A stretch of 45,000 nt of DNA from Chrysomallon squamiferum (taxonomy: Eukaryota > Mollusca > Gastropoda > Neomphalida > Peltospiridae). The notes under the pieces were generated by a model that saw only the letters and a list, made by a program, of their open reading frames with translations, did not search any database and was not told the DNA's origin. Position numbers and translations under genes: made by a program. The stretch lies in contig CM022676.1 in assembly GCA_012295275.1 (NCBI GenBank), positions 18,688,689 to 18,733,688 of the forward strand, in the 5' to 3' direction. Shown piece by piece: positions 35,301 through 45,000 of this stretch; position 1 is the stretch's first letter; each line of letters begins with the position of its first letter.

Positions 35301-35560
35301 ACTATTACTACTATCAGTACGTCATTGCTGTCGTTATAACAACGACTGCTATTACTACTACTACTACAACTACTGTTACTACAATCAGTACGTCATTGCT
35401 GTCAGTATAACAACGACTGCTATTACTATTACAACGACTACTACTACTACTATCAGTACGACATTGCTGTCAGTATAACAACGACTGATATTACTACTAT
35501 TACAACAACGACTATTACAGCTATCAGTACGTCATTGGTGTCAGTATAACAACAACTGAT
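32352..35560 (+). repeat. 3.2-kb satellite, ~65-74-bp unit
   Basis: About 45 tandem copies. The core ATCAGTACGTCATTG(C/A/G)TGTC is followed by AGTATAACAACGACTGCTAT, then TACTAC and ACAACAACT triplets. Period varies mainly by three (68, 71) through gain or loss of ACT/ACA triplets. Nearly every unit keeps TACGTCA, a CRE half-site. The array separates the divergent FReD and Cys-rich genes. Short frames through it are by-products. Confidence 0.96.
32924..33066. repeat. Inverted satellite unit forming a ~63-bp hairpin
   Basis: One unit (about 33004-33066) is in the opposite orientation to all others. It is the reverse complement of the preceding unit (32924-32989) except for one mismatch and one 3-base bulge, with a 14-base loop (32990-33003). 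Confidence 0.92.
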
Positions 35561-35913
35561 ATTACTCACAGTACAACTGACTCGTTAAAATGAAAATGTT
35601 TAAAAAAACACAACAGCAGCTGTCATCACAATAAACAACAGAGTGGGTGTTTCTGTCTGTCTATCTATCCATCTATCTAGCTATGAAGCTATCTGTCTTA
35701 TTGAAAACAGTAAAAACTGTATTATTATATTTTTCAGCTGTTCTATTTTTATTTATTTTTTTATTTTTTCCATTTTATTTTTGTTTGTCTGTCAAATGCG
35801 ATCGTAAATGTCAGTTTGAAAACACTGAAAACTGGATTGCTATATTTTTAATTTATATTTATTTTTTAATTTTAATTTTAATTTTTGTTTTGTTTTGTAA
35901 ATGTCAGTTTAAA

Positions 35914-41307
<5,394 letters not shown>

Positions 41308-41430
41308 AGCAGGTAGTGTCTCACTGTGTATTTCCTATTTAAATTTAAAAAACGTTCTTCTTTCCAATAGACTATTTGTAGACTTTGTTTTATATAGACA
41401 CGGTTTTAAATATCCATTGTTTTAAATAGA

Positions 41431-41467
41431 TAAAACACACACACACACACACACAAACACCCACACA

Positions 41468-41499
<32 letters not shown>

Positions 41500-41589
41500 T
41501 AAAACACACACACACACCCACACATAAAACACACACCCACACATAAAACACACACACACACACATAAAACACACACAAACACCCACACA

Positions 41590-41627
<38 letters not shown>

Positions 41628-41784
41628 AACACAACATAAAACAATCAGTCAAACAAACACATAAAACACACACACACACCCACACATAAAACACACACCC
41701 ACACATAAAACACACACAAACACACACAACAACACACACACACAATAAAAAAACACACACCCACACATAAAACACACAACACAT

Positions 41785-41815
<31 letters not shown>

Positions 41816-42084
41816 CCACACAACCCACAACACAACACACATAAAAACACACCACACACCCACACATAAAACACACAACACACAAACACCCACACACAAC
41901 ACACACACACATAAAACACACACACACACCCACACATAAAACACAAACAAATAACACACACACAAACACAAAAAAACACACACAAACCCACACATAAAAC
42001 ACACACCCACAAAAAAAAACAAACACCCACACAACACACACAACAAACACACACCCCCCACACACCCCCACACCCACCCCAAAC

Positions 42085-42116
<32 letters not shown>
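41431..42116 (+). repeat. ~690-bp (CA)n-rich tract with CATAAAACACAC units
   Basis: Long degenerate CA repeat with CCCACA and CATAAAACACAC variants starting 124 bases after the stop codon of the Cys-rich gene. The bottom strand is open in more than one frame, giving Cys/Val-rich spurious frames. Confidence 0.95.
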
Positions 42117-42119
<3 letters not shown>

Positions 42120-42121
<2 letters not shown>

Positions 42122-42675
42122 AAAAAACGTGTACAAATAACTACACAAATAAACAACCAATCAGTCAAACAAACAAATCAGTAAATAAGAAATAAATATG
42201 GAAACAAGCACAGACATACAAACGTAAATAAATAAGTAAATGAATGAATGAATGAATAAATAATAAACAAATAAACAAACACCAATAAATAAATAAACAC
42301 AAACAAGTAACAAACAAATAAGTAAATAAATAAACAAGCACAGAAACAAACATACAAATAAATAAATAAACAAAGAAACAAAGAAACAAACATACAAATA
42401 AATAAATAAATAAGCAAATAAATAAATAAATAAACAAATAAATGAACAAATAAATAAATTAACAAACAAAGAAATAAAGAAACAAACATACAAATAAATA
42501 AATAAATAAGCAAATAAATAAATAAATAAACAAATAAATGAACAAATAAATAAATTAACAAACAAAGAAATAAAGAAACAAACAAACAAATAAATGGATA
42601 AATGAATAAATAAATAAACAAACAAATAAATGAATAAATAAATAAATAAATAAACAAATAAATAAATAAATAAAA
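42120..42675 (+). repeat. Degenerate (AAAT)n/(AAAC)n tract
   Basis: About 550 bases of AAAT, AAAC and AAAG tetranucleotides, including a duplicated ~120-bp block (about 42350-42470 and 42470-42590). Confidence 0.93.
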
Positions 42676-42854
42676 AAGTTATGATAGAAAAGTTTGTTAC
42701 TGATAACACGTTTTTATTTGTTTCTACTTATCTCAAACATATCACGTGATTTGTTATTTTTTTTAAATTAATTTATTGTTACAGAGAAACTTCCCGAACC
42801 CGGATTACTGAAATAGTAACATTTACATGCATCACCGAACACAGATATATATAC

Positions 42855-43280
42855 TGATGATGATGATGATGATGATGATGACTGAAGATAAAAATGATGA
42901 TGATGTTGAGTATCATAATAGTAATGATGAATTCACTAATATAATAATGATGATAATTATGATGATGACGACAACAACAACAATAATAAAGAAATAAAAA
43001 AGTAAATTATAAACATTCATAAATAATAAAGAAATAAGAGAAGGAAAAAGAAAGTAAAAAAATAAATTTTCAGTAAACAACGAATTAAAAGAATAAAGAA
43101 ATAAAAATATAAAGAAAGAAAGAAAGAAACTGATGAATAAATAAATAAAATAAATAAGTAAATAAATAAATACATTAATAAATAAATTAGTAAATAAATA
43201 AGTAGATAGATAGATAGATAGATAAATAAATAAATAAATAAAGTAAGAAAGAAAGAAAGAAAGAAATAAACGATAATGGA
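42855..43280 (+). repeat. (GAT)n and AAAT/GATA/AAAG microsatellites
   Basis: GATGAT repeats (42856-42990), AATA repeats (43135-43200), (GATA)n (43204-43222) and (AAAG)n (43243-43265). No gene was seen in 42676-43500. Confidence 0.85.
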
Positions 43281-43499
43281 AAAAGAATCAATAAAGAAAC
43301 TAACTGAACCATCAGTATTATTAACACACTTTTTGTCAGTCATCAAAGTTAAAAAAGAAACAAAACATAATTCTGAAGATTGCGTCACAAACTTGACTGA
43401 AATTCATTATTATCATTTCTTCTTCTAACATAAACTATATTCATAAATATCACAAAACGATATTTTACTTAAATTTAAAAAACAAACCTTTCAGAAATG

Positions 43500-43657
43500 T
43501 AGTCTCGCTTTGAGTTCTATAACCATATTGAAACGTCACAACATTGTTGACGTCATTACAATGACAGTCGTTCGCGAATATTCATATCGGAGGGTTTTGA
43601 ATGGGAATATTCGCCAGTTTTCGTGTTTTGATAACTTTTTAAAATTTGATGTGTTTA
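43500..43657 (+). promoter_or_regulatory. Possible promoter/5' leader with CRE
   Basis: A locally CpG-richer stretch with a palindromic TGACGTCA (43548-43555) and GTTCGCGAATATTCATATCG (43570-43589), upstream of a candidate first coding exon at 43658. Confidence 0.3.
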
Positions 43658-43769
43658 ATGGTAAGTTTAAATATGCAGTTTAATGACAGTGATATTGGAA
43701 CAACTGTTAATCAGCAGATGAAAATGTTGAATGAACAACTGTGTAAATCCAGGGGAGATTACTGCGAAG
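43658..43769 (+). CDS. Possible first coding exon of an unidentified gene
   Basis: ATG at 43658 opens 37 codons ending GAAG|GTAACA. It includes the segment MQFNDSDIGTTVNQQ and is polar, with no signal peptide. The family is not recognised. Two alternatives are visible: ATG|GTAAGT right at the start is itself a perfect donor, and a second in-frame ATG is at 43673. No following exon was identified on this strand before the window ends, so the model rests on composition and the donor only. Confidence 0.3.
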
Positions 43770-43837
43770 GTAACACATCGTATTTGTAATGTATCCTTAT
43801 TACGGATATAAAATTTATTTATTTAATTATATATTTA

Positions 43838-43852
43838 TTTCTTCTTCTTCTT

Positions 43853-43883
<31 letters not shown>

Positions 43884-43960
43884 TTATTATTATTATTAAT
43901 CATATTTTATATAAAATATTTGTTTATTTATTTATTATTTCCACCTCGTGACTTACATCA
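43838..43960 (+). repeat. (CTT)n and (ATT)n tract
   Basis: CTT repeat at about 43841-43880 followed by ATT and TTTA repeats. A (TG)n is at 44203-44242. Confidence 0.9.
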
Positions 43961-44198
43961 GTTTCACGTTTTTACTAAATCTACTTAACGTTGGTTAATT
44001 TTTCTACTTTTCACAAAAGTACCCCCGTCCATTAAAAATTTCAAATATTCTTTTTCCTCTCAAGTAAATTCACATGAAGTTAGTGGACACAAGCAGAAAA
44101 TTTTAACGGAATTGTTTTCTTTCTGTACCGTCACTTTTAACAGTATTTCTAGGGGAAAGAACTAAGAAACTGTAAGCATGTGATTTAATCAGCATTAC

Positions 44199-44245
<47 letters not shown>

Positions 44246-44347
44246 ACAGAAAAAGAAAACTAAACAAAACAAAATTCGACGTTAAACAGTTTATTTCATA
44301 ACTACTTTGCTTGAAGAAGAAGATCAAAAGAACTTTAGAAAGATTTA

Positions 44348-44367
44348 TAATAATAATAATCATAATC

Positions 44368-44457
<90 letters not shown>

Positions 44458-44511
44458 GTAATAGAAGAAGAAGAAGAAGAAGAAGAAGAAGAAGAAGAAG
44501 AAGAAGAAGAT
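44348..44511 (+). repeat. (AAT)n-(AAG)n compound microsatellite
   Basis: About 110 bases of AAT followed by about 48 bases of AAG, just downstream (in gene sense) of the bottom-strand reading frames at 44551-44826. Confidence 0.96.
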
Positions 44512-44550
44512 TATTTTCGGCAAGTACATTAATTCCAGTATTAATTAGAT

Positions 44551-44826
44551 CTAATCTAACTCGTGCAAATGAAAGTCTTCAACAACAAAGATGTCCACAT
44601 CGTTGTAGTTGTATGGTGCGTATTGCCACTGATACGCCAGCGACGAGGTTGCCAATGTTACAGATCGTTGTCTTCGGATTTGCAGGCAAAGATTGTTGTA
44701 GTTTGGCCGAATTTTAATCGACTCTTTTCACATTCCTGAAAAAATTCCTGTAACGTGTTTGCATTCTTCATGTTTACAATCTTCTCACAAAACTCGTCAA
44801 TCTGTTCCTGTGTGGCATGCGAAAAA
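44551..44826 (-). pseudogene. Terminal exon of an unidentified gene, reading frame shifted
   Basis: After the acceptor tgtattgatag (exon from 44826), a frame with good protein character runs to TAA (44660-44658): ATQEQIDEFCEKIVN, then LQEFFQECEKSRLKF. A second frame of equally good character starts within that stretch (about 44725) and continues to TAG (44553-44551): NYNNLCLQIRRQ, then SSLAYQWQYAPYNYNDVDIF. The second is displaced by one base relative to the first and begins where the first loses its polar, coiled-coil-like look, near TTAAAATTC (44713-44721). Either the exon has a one-base deletion (pseudogene or assembly error), or two differently spliced exons overlap. The family is not recognised; the rest lies beyond the right edge. 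Confidence 0.4.
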
Positions 44827-44857
44827 CTATCAATACAAATAAATAAACAAAACAAAC

Positions 44858-44889
44858 AATAAATAAACAATAAATAAATAAATAAACAA

Positions 44890-44920
<31 letters not shown>

Positions 44921-44926
44921 AGCTAT
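44858..44926 (+). repeat. (AAAT)n/(AAAC)n microsatellite
   Basis: Tetranucleotide repeat immediately upstream (in gene sense) of the acceptor at 44826. Confidence 0.93.
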
Positions 44927-45000
44927 GAGATGTTTATATACATTTTACTCATGTCTGTTTGACAGAAATCAGTCCATTGGAAAGAATAGTTTCAAATCAA

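Noticed and set aside
32352-35560. CRISPR-like regular repetition
   Set aside because: Units are contiguous and vary only by triplet slippage; there are no unique spacers and the context is eukaryotic.
41390-42709. Cys/Val-rich and Phe/Leu/Tyr-rich frames of up to 248 residues
   Set aside because: Translations of degenerate (CA)n and (AAAT)n repeats.
44307-44717. 136-residue top-strand frame (Asn, Arg runs, then a Cys-containing tail)
   Set aside because: It starts in AAT/AAG repeats and is antisense to better bottom-strand frames.

Overview
The window looks like a eukaryotic, probably lophotrochozoan (most likely molluscan) nuclear genome. It is AT-rich and very rich in micro- and minisatellites. 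Its genes are split by GT-AG introns, and one of them encodes a secreted PAN plus fibrinogen-domain (FReD) protein of the kind expanded in molluscs. No rRNA, CRISPR or bacterial feature was seen. Exon models were built by eye from reading frame, splice consensus and phase agreement. No transcript or database evidence was available.

Layout. 1-905 (+): 3' end of an unidentified gene. 906-10040: no convincing gene; tandem arrays (including a 1.1-kb array of a 16-bp unit) and a tRNA-derived SINE. 10041-19738 (-): MRPL37 (mitoribosomal large-subunit protein mL37) in eight exons. 19739-21249: intergenic region with probable divergent promoters. 21250-22299 (+): MTERF4, single coding exon, with a 68-bp tandem duplication at its 3' end. 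22753-22887 (-): probable terminal exon of an unidentified gene converging on MTERF4. 23991-24592: 602-bp Tigger/pogo-type non-autonomous transposon with TA target duplication and a broken HTH relic. 24.6-27.9 kb: mostly (ATT)n and (ACT)n repeats. 27987-31015 (-): complete five-exon gene for a secreted 329-residue PAN/apple + fibrinogen C-terminal protein. 32350-35560: about 3.2 kb of a 65-74-bp satellite containing one inverted unit. 35914-41307 (+): five-exon gene for a 122-residue secreted protein with two six-cysteine modules, family not recognised. 41431-42675: CA- and AAAT/AAAC-rich DNA. 43.5-45 kb: a possible first exon (+) and a frame-broken terminal exon (-), both unidentified.

The most distinctive pattern is that minisatellites repeatedly grow out of splice signals. 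In MRPL37 introns 4 and 5 and in intron 2 of the Cys-rich gene, the repeat unit contains the last bases of the upstream exon plus its 5' splice donor, giving 6-10 candidate donors in a row. In the FReD gene a 21-bp repeat next to the last acceptor carries a branch-point-like motif and a palindromic CRE. MRPL37 and MTERF4, both tied to the mitochondrial large ribosomal subunit, lie head to head. The FReD and Cys-rich secreted genes also lie head to head, with the large satellite between them.
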